Assembly: GCA_014529385.2 (NCBI GenBank)
Contig: CM043970.1
Span: forward strand, 60,685,023-60,749,022
Reading direction: 5' to 3'
From: Adiantum capillus-veneris
Taxonomy: Eukaryota > Streptophyta > Polypodiopsida > Polypodiales > Pteridaceae
DNA: 64,000 nucleotides
The notes below the pieces were generated by a model. The model made no database searches and had not been told where the DNA came from. It was given only the letters and a program-made list of their open reading frames with translations. Within the stretch, counting starts at the first letter, position 1, and each line of letters opens with the position of its first letter. Positions 33,936 to 44,323 of the stretch are shown one piece after another. The translations under genes and the position numbers were made by a program.

Positions 33936-34570
33936 CATTCACTATATCTCTCCGAATGGATTAAAAAAAAAACTAAATTCAAGATATACATATTGAAAAT
34001 ACTACAGGAAGGAAACATTAAGAAGAGGGTGAAAGAATTGGCTAGGGAAGACCTCAACCACCTTTTCATGGAATGCCGGCTATTAGAGGCCTTGCATGAA
34101 ATATATGCAAATGGATACAAAGGACGTGTAAGATAGGGTTTTTCAAGAGGGATTTGTCCCTTGGTGGCAAACAATTTTGAATTTTTGCACTGCTAATTTG
34201 TACTGAATTGTCAGATACTCTTTCTTCAGAAATATCTAGAAGGCTAGAAACTGTCGTGTCTTTGATAACGACCTCCCTGTGGCTAGCTTCTCAGAGATTG
34301 TACAAGAAAGCAAGGAGACAATATATGTGGTAAGTAAAAGTATAGCTCGGATGATTGGCTTAGGGCAACAACCCTCACCATCTGGTCTTGCCCTGCGCAA
34401 TAGTAAGTTACTTGGTACTTGTAACTAAGCTTGGTTATAACCCTTTGTCCCTCAAAGATCGGCCTGAGCTTGAGGCTGATTTGTATATTTACTGGTGACT
34501 TTATAATAGAATCACTCACAATTGTGAGTTTTGCAAAAAAAAAGGTGAAAGGGTCACGATGGCATTTTAA
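33936..34570 (+). pseudogene. Unrecognised coding remnant
   Basis: Forward frames string together protein-like text: KKRVKELAREDLNHLFMECR, LLEALHEIYANGYKGRV, then CTELSDTLSSEISRRLETVV, SLITTSLWLASQRLYKKARR, YLVLVTKLGYNPLSLKDRPE and LYNRITHNCEFCKKKGERVT. Frame changes and stops separate the pieces. The amino-acid composition and continuity argue for a real but dead gene or captured fragment. I do not recognise the family. Confidence 0.4.
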
Positions 34571-35041
34571 AAAATAAGAAAGTGATAAAGTCATTAGGTT
34601 GAGTTTAACTGGAATCCGTGTTAGGGAAAGGATTGCCTCAGCTTAGCTTTGAGCTGATTGAAAATCAAGACTAGCCGGTTGCAAACCAAGTTAAAGGGAA
34701 GAAAAACGGTGAATTATGTGAGAAAATAGTTCAAAAATCTTGGAAATTTATGATGATATTTTTGGTTCGCTTCTTTGTGAGTCGGTCGACGGTCGCTTAA
34801 TAAAAGAGGCTTTCTCGAATATTGACTATAATTAATCTATAGAATGCAAGAAAAGTCAAGCTATGTGAGGCTTTGAAATGAAATGTGAAATAAAAAGAAC
34901 TCATCAAATATGTGTGTATGTGTGTGTGTATCTATAGAATTTACTAGAATTCTGCAAGGCGAAGCTTCACTTTAACATTCTAAAACAAGGTGAGAGATCA
35001 CGGAGGCCTGCAGCATGATGAATAAATGGGGAGTGGCTATG
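34571..35041. other. Region past the endonuclease end; expected 3' terminus of the Helitron-class element
   Basis: AT-rich, no gene. Contains a short inverted repeat AGAATTTACTAGAATTCT near 34,936 and a segment of about 70 bp (34,836-34,905) that reappears at 55,700-55,770. The element's 3' end should fall here (reverse strand), but no CTRR-plus-hairpin end could be fixed. Confidence 0.4.
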
Positions 35042-35765
35042 TCAAAGGTGGTCAGAAGGTAGCATAATGTATGTCGTGGAGTGATCAGTCCAGTACATGT
35101 AGCTGGATCCTGATTCGTATTCGGAGATTGTAGAGCTTGCCCAAATATGGTCTAAAGAAGATCCGTAGATAGTTGTAACACCTTTTACCAATTGTCGGAT
35201 GTTATATTTGTTTAGGAAAGAGGAAAGCTGGTAGTAGGAAGTATTAGGAACTTTAATGTCAATGTTGAAGTCACCCAAGATAACGATTGGAATTCCATAG
35301 TGTGTTGTTGAAGCAATGTTTTTAATGCGTCTATTAAATTTGTTAGCCTTGTTGAAGGTGAATTGTAAAGGGAAACTATTTTGATGTTGTTGTTTGTGAA
35401 CTTGATCATTGTATGCAACATCTCAATTCCCGGATGAGAAATATTCCCATGGTCAAAGTGGATTAGTGTTTCTTGGTGGAGAATTGAAACACTCAGTTTT
35501 GCATTAAATTGGTGTTGTAGAAAGCCTGGTATTGGATGCGATTTTTTTTTTGTTAGTCTTGTCTCTTGCAAACAAAGTACATGCGATGTCATGAGGATGG
35601 AATTTGTTGTAATCTTTCTTATGTGTTTATTGAAGGACACAATGTTGAGAGATTGAATTATGATATGTGTGTTTGAGTAAGCTCCTAATGGCTTTTGAGT
35701 GGAAATCCATCTAGCTTGTGCTTTTAGGCGATCTAGTTCTTTTAGTACAGGTTGGTCGACCTTGA
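35042..35765 (-). pseudogene. Endonuclease/exonuclease/phosphatase (EEP) domain fused to the helicase
   Basis: Directly after the helicase, the reverse strand reads VDQPVLKELDRLKAQARW (a normal Helitron helicase C-terminus), IIIQSLNIVSFNKHIRKI and VLCLQETRLTKK (the EEP Asn and Glu motifs, about 35,550-35,660). It then reads GDFNIDI (35,258-35,278, catalytic Asp-Phe-Asn), SSLDHIWA (near 35,140-35,165) and TDHSTTYI (35,065-35,090, the Ser/Thr-Asp-His motif). Two frameshifts (near 35,765 and 35,240) break the chain. The family is the APE/DNase I-like nuclease found in LINEs and in Helentron-type Helitrons. No LINE RT is present and the continuity with the helicase is close, so the Helentron reading fits best. 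Confidence 0.85.
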
Positions 35766-37530
35766 TATGGGAGGTTGTATTATTTTGAGCAGGTAAAGAT
35801 TAGTTGGGTCTCGGACGCGTGACAATGCTGTGTATGTGAGACCATGTGTTCTTATATGTTCAGGATTGAAGGTTAGTGTTTGCAATGTAAGACCCTGGGA
35901 GCGATGAATTGTTCGAGCACTAGCTGGTTGCAATGGGAATTGGTATCTGGAGATGATGTTCAAGTAGCTTTTCCCGACTTGGAATTCACGAACGACTCGT
36001 TCTACCGAGGATAATTCTTTGTTAATGGTCGATGAATACAATGCTTGATTTTCATAGCATTTTCTCTTTCCAATGAGAGGGTTAGAGAAATGAACCCAAA
36101 TTACAGTTTTTTTGCTTGTTTTTGTAAAGTTTTTGTACTCCCCTTCTGCTCCGTTAACAAATCCATCAAGAATATCCAAGTTCCCTGCGCATAACTCGAC
36201 AACAATGCCTGCTTTTAGATTGAGTGTGGAATGTAATCCTCCAGTAGATTTGGGATTTGCAGGAATGCTAATTGTTTTGTTGCATGAGTTAGTTCTTTTG
36301 TCAATAGCGATGAAAGTTTGTGGCGTCCCTTCCATTTGATTGAAAACGGCAAGATTATGAGCGTCCTTTTCTTTGTTGGAGTAAAATAGATGAGAAACTT
36401 GACGGTTGGTTGGAATAGGTCTATAGTACTTGTTGTTAAGATATTCCAAATCCTCAGAAGTATGTTGTGCAACTGAAGTCTATTAAGAATATCTATGAAT
36501 GTTCAATCATTTTGTCGCATTGTTAGTGTAAGTTTGTAGCATTGCGGATGAGTGTGCCAATATGATGGGAAAATTGCTTCTAAAAGAATATGTTTTTGCG
36601 AGAAGATCCAGGTATCCTTAACAGGGCTTGCCTGACACAAATCACCACAAAGAACAACATCCAACCCACCGAACGGTTTATTGTGAATGCGTTTGATTGC
36701 TCGCAAACAAGAGTCAACCATGAAGAACACGCTTGAACCTATCAAGGAGACCTCATCAAAAACTACAAGTCTCAAGTCTTTATAAAGGAGAGAAAGCGCA
36801 TTCAACTTTTTGGCACTCAATCTTATGTGTGTAGAAGTAATTAGAGGCAAGTGAAGTGCTGAGTGGATTGTGGTGCCACCAATATTAAAAGCTGCCTTTT
36901 TTGTGTATGCCATTAGCAATGCTGTTGGAGATTGTGGACTTGGTGCGCTTCTATGGTTGTAAAATCGTTGTAATGCTTCTACTAACAATAGTAATGTGAA
37001 TGTTTTTCCTGTTCCTGAACCTCCTGTGAGAAAGAGGTGTATTTGTTTGTTGGGTTGAATTCGTTTTTTCAACATTATGTCGTCAAATATGTGTCGTTGA
37101 TGGTCATTTAATTTGTCAATGGCTGCATGGAAGTCATCAATTTTCATGGAGGTGTATTTGAAATGTTGCAAGTGGAAAGTGTTTTTAGAGTGCATATTAA
37201 TGTGCAGGTCATTAACAATGTCTACATCATGCGAGGCATGTGAGTCATTGTTGGTTGTACTAGTTGTGGTTGGGGAGGAAATATAGTGCATTTGGTTTTT
37301 TCTATTGGGCTTGGGTCTTTATTGAACTTGAGTTCATTTGATTTTATAGCATGTATATATTCATTATATACATCGCTCCATGTACAAGATTCTGTCAAAT
37401 GTTGGTCTTTGTTATTGGTCCAAAGAAGGTATAACAAGCATTGTTCTCTATAGTGGTCTTCTGGGTTTTTAAGAATGGTATATTTCACAAATCTGATGAT
37501 CTTAGCTTTGCACAACGGTTTGTAAGTCAT
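35742..37530 (-). pseudogene. PIF1-family helicase domain of the Helitron-class Rep-Hel protein
   Basis: From 37,530: CKAKIIRFVKYTIL and REQCLLYLLWTNNKDQH, typical of the Rep-helicase linker. Then LNDHQRHIFDDIM, the Walker A loop LTGGSGTGKT (about 37,005-37,035), GTTIHSALHLP, Walker B VVFDEVSLIG (near 36,745) and GGLDVVLCGDLCQASPVKD. After a stop near 36,500 come NNKYYRPIPTNRQ, LKAGIVVELCAGNLDILDG, FPLQPASARTIHRSQGLTL and LTYTALSRVRDPTNLYLL (motifs V-VI). Order, motifs and spacing are those of Helitron PIF1 helicases, which unwind DNA during rolling-circle transposition. An LTR retrotransposon interrupts it on its N-terminal side (45,926/37,537). Confidence 0.93.
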
Positions 37531-37536
37531 TCCGTG

Positions 37537-39138
37537 TCATAAAATCTAATATCTAATATCTAACCAACCCAAATGATTTTCTCATATTAAATTGATCACT
37601 TAATGTGGGAGAATAAACTGGAACAAGGGTTAAGATATAGACATGTGCTTATAGATCTATCTCAACATGGGGCAAATGGTAAAGGGGCCCAAATGAGAGA
37701 TGCTCTATCAAAGAGCAAGGCTAACAAATGGAGCATAAGACCTTAGGGTTAGCTTCATTGAAGACCTCCAATAATGTGTGTAAAAGTCCTTTGACCTTAG
37801 GTAAGCTAGGGCTGACCTTGAGGCGCGGGAACCCGACCCAGCTCGAGGTGCTTGTCTTGCTTGTCATGCTTGATGACTAAGGTGCTTGAGGTGCTTGATG
37901 ATTGAGGTGCTTAATTATTGAGATGCTTGAGGTGCTTGACATGCTTGAGATGCTAGGGTTGCACTTGAGGTGAGAACCCAGCCCAAGCTTAAAGTGCTTA
38001 TGAGCCAAGCTTGTGGTGGGAACTGGGCCTATGTATGAGGGGCTTGAAGTTTCAAAAATTCAAATATTCAATCCCTACAAGGAGGGGCGATCCCTACATG
38101 AGGGGGGATGAGAGAGAACACCCACACACTCACACAAGGCATGCATGGTACAAAGAAAGCAAGAGGGACACTTGTCAAGTTGCCCTCATAGTGTGCCTGA
38201 AGCCTATTGGTTGGCCACCCAAGGGGTCCAATAATAATTTAGGAGATTTAATTAATTGATTTAGCATTTATCTAGCCCTCTCTCTCAAAGGGGAAAGGGG
38301 GACACTTGTCTCAAGGCTACCCTTGCTGCTTGCAATGCCTCCTGTTTGTGATTGGCTAGGCCTGGAGGGGTCCAATGAGCTTCAAGCATGAGCTACAAGG
38401 GGGGGGGTCGACCCAAGCAAGCTAGGGGTTTTCTTAGGGGGTATACTCACCCACACGCACTCACAAACACTCTCATTGTGTGCTATGCAAAGCGCAAGAG
38501 CTCCCTCTCCTTCTCCAAGCAAGTAGAGGTTGAGAGCCTACACCAGCACTCTTGGATATGGAGTGCAAATCCAACCAAGAGCCGTGCTTCAATGCTTAAG
38601 GTTGCCATATCCTTCTTCTTCATTACTATGCTATTATATATGCTAGAAACAAGAGTTATGATAAGTGAGGAACTAATTCTTTCTTCTACGAAATGTTTCT
38701 TCTTCCTCTTCCCTACCCTCATTCCCTGCTAGCTCTCTCCACCTTCGAAGGTGTTTGAGGTCTTGGGACTGAGGCTTGGGATAGTTAAAGCTTTCTTCAA
38801 GTTTATGTTATGTTTGTGATGCATGAAGCTTTCCATCTTCATTGCATCACCTAGGTCACAAGGAATACAAAGATTGTATTGTAACAAGTCTCTCTTAATG
38901 GGAGAAATCATAATACAAATGCCTATTGGAGGGGGGACCGGCTCCACATAAATCCGGTCCTCAACTTTTGTCATGTTCTCTAAATTCTCTCTCTTGCAAA
39001 AGTATTGTTCATGCCAAGTTAACTAATTGGTATGATTATGTTTCTATATTCAATTATGTTCACCCGCTATGCTCACAAAGTCATTTCTCAAAAGTACTCT
39101 CATTAATTTTCGCTACTCTCAAATTAAATAGGCCAATT
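37537..39138 (+). repeat. 5' LTR of the gypsy element
   Basis: About 1,602 bp, starting TCATAAAATCTAATATC (with an upstream TG) and matching 44,324-45,926. It holds an 11-bp-type minisatellite of GAGGTGCTTGA units at 37,848-37,965. The primer-site-like TTAGTATCAGAGC (39,146-39,158, one mismatch to the initiator tRNA-Met site) follows. Confidence 0.93.
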
Positions 39139-39559
39139 CCATTACATTAGTATCAGAGCATTTGGTTTCTCTTTTCTTGCTTAAGAAGAGAGGTCCTTAA
39201 GTAGCCTATAAATGGTTGATGTTGTTAATTATATTAGGGTAAGTGGAACTGGAATCTATTATCGGTTTGTTGAGCCCACTATGTGGGGGATAGTGCACAC
39301 CTCGGGAGCTTTGGACTTAATAATGGAGTCATTTTAGACTTGCCTACGGCTTTACCATTATTGAGCCATAAGAAGTCCGAAAGGAGCTAGCCCTTGGCAA
39401 CTCTGCTATGTTAGACCTACTCCTCTACTCTCTATAATTAACCACTTCGAGCCGTGGGTGTAGATACTTAAGAGCTGATTTTCAAAGGCTAAGAGGAGTG
39501 GCAACTATGGTTTTGAATTGCCAAAGCATACACTAAGTACATACATAAATTTTGTTAAC

Positions 39560-40993
39560 ATGGCTAACAATAATCAAGAGAGTAGAATGAACATTGATAG
39601 CTTTGATTTTGCACATGAAGGTGCTAATGATGATGCTCCCATGTTTGTGAATGATCTCGTCACTAGGTTGCAGCAAGCTATGGGCAACCTTGCTTTGCAA
39701 GCCGAAGTTACTCAACAACTTCGTGCTTATGGAATTTCCCTTCCTCTCCAAGAGGAGAGAGAGCTTAGGCCTCTTGAAGAGACCCCCAAAAGAAGACTCT
39801 CTCCCATTTGAGAGGAGGAATCCAAAGAGCAAGAAAGCAATGAAATTTTAAGTTCCTCTAAAGATGTGGCTGCATGAAGACGGCGGTCTAGACGATCACC
39901 CACTCCTCCCAAGAGGAAAAGATCAACACATAGTCCTTCTCCTCATCACTCTGAAAGGCAAGAGAGGAAACAAAGAAAGAAAAGGGCTATGAAGAGGTCA
40001 CCCTCTTCTCCGTCTTCTTCACCTTCCTCCTCTTCCGACGAAAGTTATGGCTATTCTCCTAGAGAATACAAGAGGGGAGGACATCGCAAATCATTTCCTG
40101 CATGGCGAAGGTCACAAAAGCTAAAGAAGTTCAGGGAGGGAGGAAAGAGTATCTCTTTTCTCACCTATGATGGCACCTTTGGTGCTACCGACAAAGTGTT
40201 GGCCTTCATCCAACAATTTGATGCGGCCTTTGGAGACGAGGGCTTCACAGAGTCCTCCAAGCTACGCCATGTAGCTATGCACTTCCAAAAATCAGCTCGT
40301 CAATGGTGGGCTAGCCTTCGTGGCAACGGTGAAGCCCCAAAGACATGGAAAACTCTACGAGTTTCCATCATGAAGCAATTCCTTGCAAGCGATGCAAAGG
40401 ACAAAGTGCTTACCGAATGGCGTAGCTTGAAGCTCCTCTCCCATGATTCTATCCACAAATATGTAGACAAGTTTTGGGATTTACATCTCAAGGCTACTGT
40501 CTTTCAAAAGATAGACTTTGCCGAGCAAAGGCAACAATTCTGTGCGGGATTACCTGAAGAGATGGCCGAATACATCAACTCTCAACGGCCTGGTACTATT
40601 AGCGAAGTAATCCATCATACAATGGTTGCTTCACGCATCAATTTCCATCAAGGGGCTAGACGTAATGTCAAGCCCATGGAAAACAAAGACAAAAATGATG
40701 CAAAGGGGAAAACCAATGTTCAAAATACTTCCCAAGTCACTTCCAACAAGAACAACAATCGGTCCAAGGAGAAGGGAGTTTACAAAGGTAAAAACAAACT
40801 CTCTCCTGAAGAGCTTGAAGCTTTTCGCAAGGACCATAAGTGTTTCAAGTGTGGGGAGCAAGGACATGGCTATCGTTCTTGCCCCAAGAAGAATACTCGC
40901 AATGAGACTCCTAGGGCTTCCACCATCGAAGCTCCAAAAGAGGATGCTCATTGCAAAGGATCATCACTTTCCTATGCTTGGGGAAAGTTAAGA
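39560..40993 (+). pseudogene. Gypsy gag with zinc knuckle
   Basis: ATG at 39,560 (MANNNQESRMNIDSFDF). A stop at 39,809 and one near 39,875 interrupt an Arg/Ser-rich linker (RRSRRSPTPPKRKRSTHSPS). The long open frame 39,989-40,996 contains the capsid region (FIQQFDAAFGDEG, LRHVAMHFQKSARQWWASL, WRSLKLLSHDSIHKYVDKFW, QFCAGLPEEMAEYI) and the knuckle CFKCGEQGHGYRSC (CX2CX4HX4C, intact). Gag forms the particle and packages RNA. The stops are few, so this copy decayed recently. Confidence 0.92.
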
Positions 40994-40996
40994 TAG

Positions 40997-41437
40997 CATG
41001 ATGCCTTCATCTTGTTTGACCCTGGCTCTACTCTCAACTTCATATCAATGGAGTTGGCCACCAAGTTGGGCATTCAAGCTTTTGAGATGGGAGATATAGT
41101 AGTGGCCGATGCAGCTTTCAAGGGACAACAAGCCTCCGTTACTCCCTTGATTGGGAATTTGAGGCTTCATGTCCAAAGCTATGTCGACAAAGAAGACTTA
41201 TTCATCTCTCCTCTCCAACATGAGGATGTTATCCTAGGGGCACCATGGTTTGTTGATCGCATGGCTGCCAACATGAAGTTCCCTGAAAGAAAAATCTACT
41301 TCACCTACAGGGGAAAGAACATGTATATAGATGCTAGTGAGCGTGGTCGCACTATTCCACTTGTAAATCCTCTTGCTTTTGATAAGTCAATGAAGAGCTC
41401 AGTTTCTGCGTACATATTTTTGTCAAAGAGTCTCTAA
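40997..41437 (+). pseudogene. Gypsy aspartic protease
   Basis: FILFDPGSTLNFISMELA places the catalytic loop at about 41,015-41,070. Pro stands where Ser or Thr is usual after the Asp (D-S/T-G), which would probably cripple the enzyme. LGAPWFVDRMAANMKFPERK follows, normal for gypsy proteases. A stop at 40,994 separates it from gag, and one at 41,435 separates it from RT. Confidence 0.88.
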
Positions 41438-41490
41438 AAGATACTAATGTTTCATCAAATGTAAATGGTAGGAATCAAGAAGAGTTAGAC

Positions 41491-42213
41491 TTGTCTAATT
41501 TTCTAAAAGGATTCCAAGATGTGTTCATCGATGATATCCCTATGGACTTACCTCCAAAACGAGGGGATGATGACCATCGCATTGAGCTCCTTCCTGGAAG
41601 CTCACCACCTAACAAGCCTCCTTATCGAGTCTCACAAGCTCAACAAGAGGAGATCATGAGGCAAGTACAAGAGCTGGTAGACAAAGGGACGGTGAGGCCT
41701 AGTTCCTCTCCCTTTTGTTCTCCAGTCCTTTTAGTGCAAAAGAAAGATGGTACATACCGTATGTGTGTGGAATATCAAGCACTAAACCATATCACTATCA
41801 AAAACAGATTTCCCGTACCTCGGGTAGAAGATCTGTTTGATAAGCTACAAGGCTCTACCTACTTCAGTAGGATTGACCTTAAGAGTGGCTATCATCAAAT
41901 AAGGATAGTGGATGAAGATATCTTAAAGAACGCGTTTCGCACAACCTTTGGTCTTTATGAATATCTAGCCATGCCTTTTGGCTTGACTAATGCACCAACT
42001 ACGTTCAATCGTTTGATGGAGAAAATTTTTAAACCATACCGCAAATTCACTGGAGTGTTCTTTGATGATATCATCATCTACTCCAAGTCTTTGGAGGAAC
42101 ATAAGCAACATCTCCAAATGATTTTTCAAGCATTGAGGGAGAACAAGCTTTTTCTCAACCAAAAGAAAAGCGAATTCTTCCTTCAAGAGATTCAATACCT
42201 AGGTCCAATGTGA
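41491..42213 (+). pseudogene. Gypsy reverse transcriptase, C-terminally deleted
   Basis: LPPKRGDDDHRIELLPGSSP and KPPYRVSQAQQEEIMRQV open the domain. SSPFCSPVLLVQKKDGTYRM, YFSRIDLKSGYHQIRI (first catalytic Asp) and LAMPFGLTNAPTTF follow, with the active site TGVFFDDIIIYSKS (about 42,049-42,090), Phe-Phe-Asp-Asp in place of Tyr-X-Asp-Asp. It ends at QEIQYLGPM and a stop. The normal 110-130 residues between this point and RNase H are missing, so an internal deletion joins YLG to CDACGDCLGAVF at about 42,212. Confidence 0.93.
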
Positions 42214-42545
42214 TGCTTGTGGTGATTGTCTTGGAGCAGTTTTCCGTCAAGAAGGGCATGCCATAGCATATGAGAGCCGAAGGCTCAATATTGATGAACA
42301 AGTCTTGGGCATTTATGAGAAAGAGCTTTTAGCTATTCTACATGCCCTAAACACATGGAAGCACTACCTATTGGGGACTCCACTTAACTATGAACCGACC
42401 ACCAAAGTCTCAAGTATTTCATGACGCAAACCAAGCTTTCCGACAAACAAATGAGGTGGGCAAATTTTCTTTCGCAATTTAATTTCCATATTGCTCACAT
42501 AGCTAGTAAGCACAATCAAGTAGCCGATGCACTTTCACGATGACC
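42214..42545 (+). pseudogene. Gypsy RNase H
   Basis: DACGDCLGAVFRQEGHAIAY, YEKELLAILHALNTWKHYLL (catalytic Glu helix), a frameshift near 42,405, then QMRWANFLSQFNFHIAHIAS and NQVADALSR. The domain removes RNA from the RNA:DNA hybrid in reverse transcription. Only one small indel and one stop mark it. Confidence 0.9.
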
Positions 42546-43640
42546 CAAAGTTAATGCGGTGTCTATAGCTACTCACAATGATCTATCCTCTATGATAGAT
42601 GAGTATGCTACTGACCCTGACTTTAGAGACATAATGTCAACCCTTGCTTTGGGGAAGAAAGAGGAACCACCTTGCAGCATGGTTATCTTCTCCACGGCAA
42701 TAGGCTATGTGTTACCCATTCCCTTCGTGAGAAAGTTATGTATGAATCCCATGCTCCTCCATATGCGGGGCATAGAGGTATTCAACCTACTCTCCGAGGA
42801 GTAGAGACGTACTTCTATTGGCCTACCATGAAAGTGGACATACAAGAGTATGTTTGAAAATGTGTAGTATGCCAAAAGACCAAGTATGATAGAGGGAAGC
42901 AACCTGGATTACTCCAGCCATTGCCTATCCCAAATTCACCATGGGAGAGTATATCCATGGATTTCATCTTTGGATTACCCAAGTCTATCCATGGGAATAC
43001 AGGAATATGGCAATAGTTGACAGGTTTAGCAAGCAAGCACATTTTATTCCTGTCAAAAAGACTATTAAGGCACATCAAATGGCAACTCTCTTCATATCTC
43101 AGATTTTCAAGCACCATGGATTACCCACATCCATTGTGTTAGATAGAGATCCTAGAATGACCAATAATTTCTGGAAAGGTCTCTTTAAAAATCTAGGAAC
43201 AAGATTGAATTTCTCTTCGGCCTATCACCCACAAACGGATGGCCAAAGTGAGATAGCCGCAATCTTACGATACTCGATCTACTCAAGACTTATGTTACCG
43301 AAGTAGATCAACGCTCACAATGGAAAAAGTACTAACCTCTTGTAGAGTATGCCTACAATAATATTGTACATACTTCTACGGGAAAAGCACCTTTTGAGAT
43401 CATTGAGGGAAGACCTAAAAGTCCCTTGCTACTCAAAGTACATGGGAAGATCCCGATGAGTGTAGCCGTGACCTACAAGAATCTTTTCAAAAGATTAAGG
43501 AGGCTATATCCATCTCTCAACAAAAGTTTCCTAAGGCTCGATTAAGGCAAACGACGGGCAAAAATCCTACGGGCCATCAAAAGTATTATGCTCAACTAGC
43601 AAAAAGATACTATGGTTCTTTCCAAATCTTGAAGCCATCA
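42546..43640 (+). pseudogene. Gypsy integrase
   Basis: The HHCC zinc finger is readable as HAPPYAGHRGIQPTLRGVET, FYWPTMKVDIQEYV, stop, [10 protein letters not shown] (42,750-42,890). The core has [16 protein letters not shown] (first Asp, near 42,960). After a frame change, VDRFSKQAHFIPVKKTIKAH and SIVLDRDPRMTNNFW (second Asp) follow, then AYHPQTDGQSEIA (catalytic Glu region, 43,220-43,260). Frame breaks near 43,005 and 43,265 and stops make it inactive. The remaining C-terminal sequence to 43,640 is scrambled. Confidence 0.9.
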
Positions 43641-43963
43641 ATGAGACGGCTTATCAACTCAAGTTGCCCAACCATCGGCTCATACACAATGCCTTTCATG
43701 TAAGCCTACTTAAGCCCTACAAAGGAGAGCCACCAACTGAACCAATTATTGAAGACCCTCCCGAAGTTGAAGACCAAGAAGAGGTGCTACAACCCGAAGC
43801 TGTCCTTCGGCATGAAGACAAGGTACTACGACATGGTGAGATTATCCGACGGTATCTTATTAAGTTCAAAAATTATCCTTTTGAAGATGCTAGATGGATG
43901 CAAGGAATACAGCTTAAGGATAGTATGAACCTTGTCAATGCTTACAATGCTACATTAAAGTAA
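43641..43963 (+). pseudogene. Integrase C-terminus with chromodomain-like motif
   Basis: HRLIHNAFHVSLLKPYKGEP is the typical end of gypsy integrase. The frame continues through an acidic linker to KVLRHGEIIRRYLIKFKNYP and FEDARWMQGIQLK, the chromodomain pattern (Val-Lys-Trp-X-Asn/Gly-Tyr-Pro ... Trp) of chromoviruses, which direct insertion by reading histone marks. The aromatic cage is poorly conserved (IKFKNYP for VKWKGY). Confidence 0.8.
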
Positions 43964-44323
43964 GCAAATGTACAAATTTCTTTTAAATGAATCATCTTTT
44001 TGTCTTATAAGACTAGTCCTCTTTTTAATTGTGCACAAATTTAACTAGTATGCATGCTTAGAATCATGTTTGTGATGACAACGTCTCTCAAACACCAAGT
44101 AGAACTTGTCACTCTACTTTGGGAGAATGAAATGGACTAAAGAGCAGACATGCTTGCGGCAGCTATGTGTCCCAAGCACCAAATGGATTAGTCATCCATC
44201 TTGGAAAGATGTCGTAGGGTAAAAAGGGATCCTCTACCCGCTAAGTAAAATTGACTAATGACTAAGACTTTATCTCTTCTACCTCATAGTCGAGGACGAC
44301 TATGATTCAAGAGAGAGGTAATC

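Noticed and set aside
35042-35765. A LINE endonuclease
   Set aside because: Same fold, but no LINE reverse transcriptase is near, there is no poly-A tail, and the helicase C-terminus is directly continuous with it.
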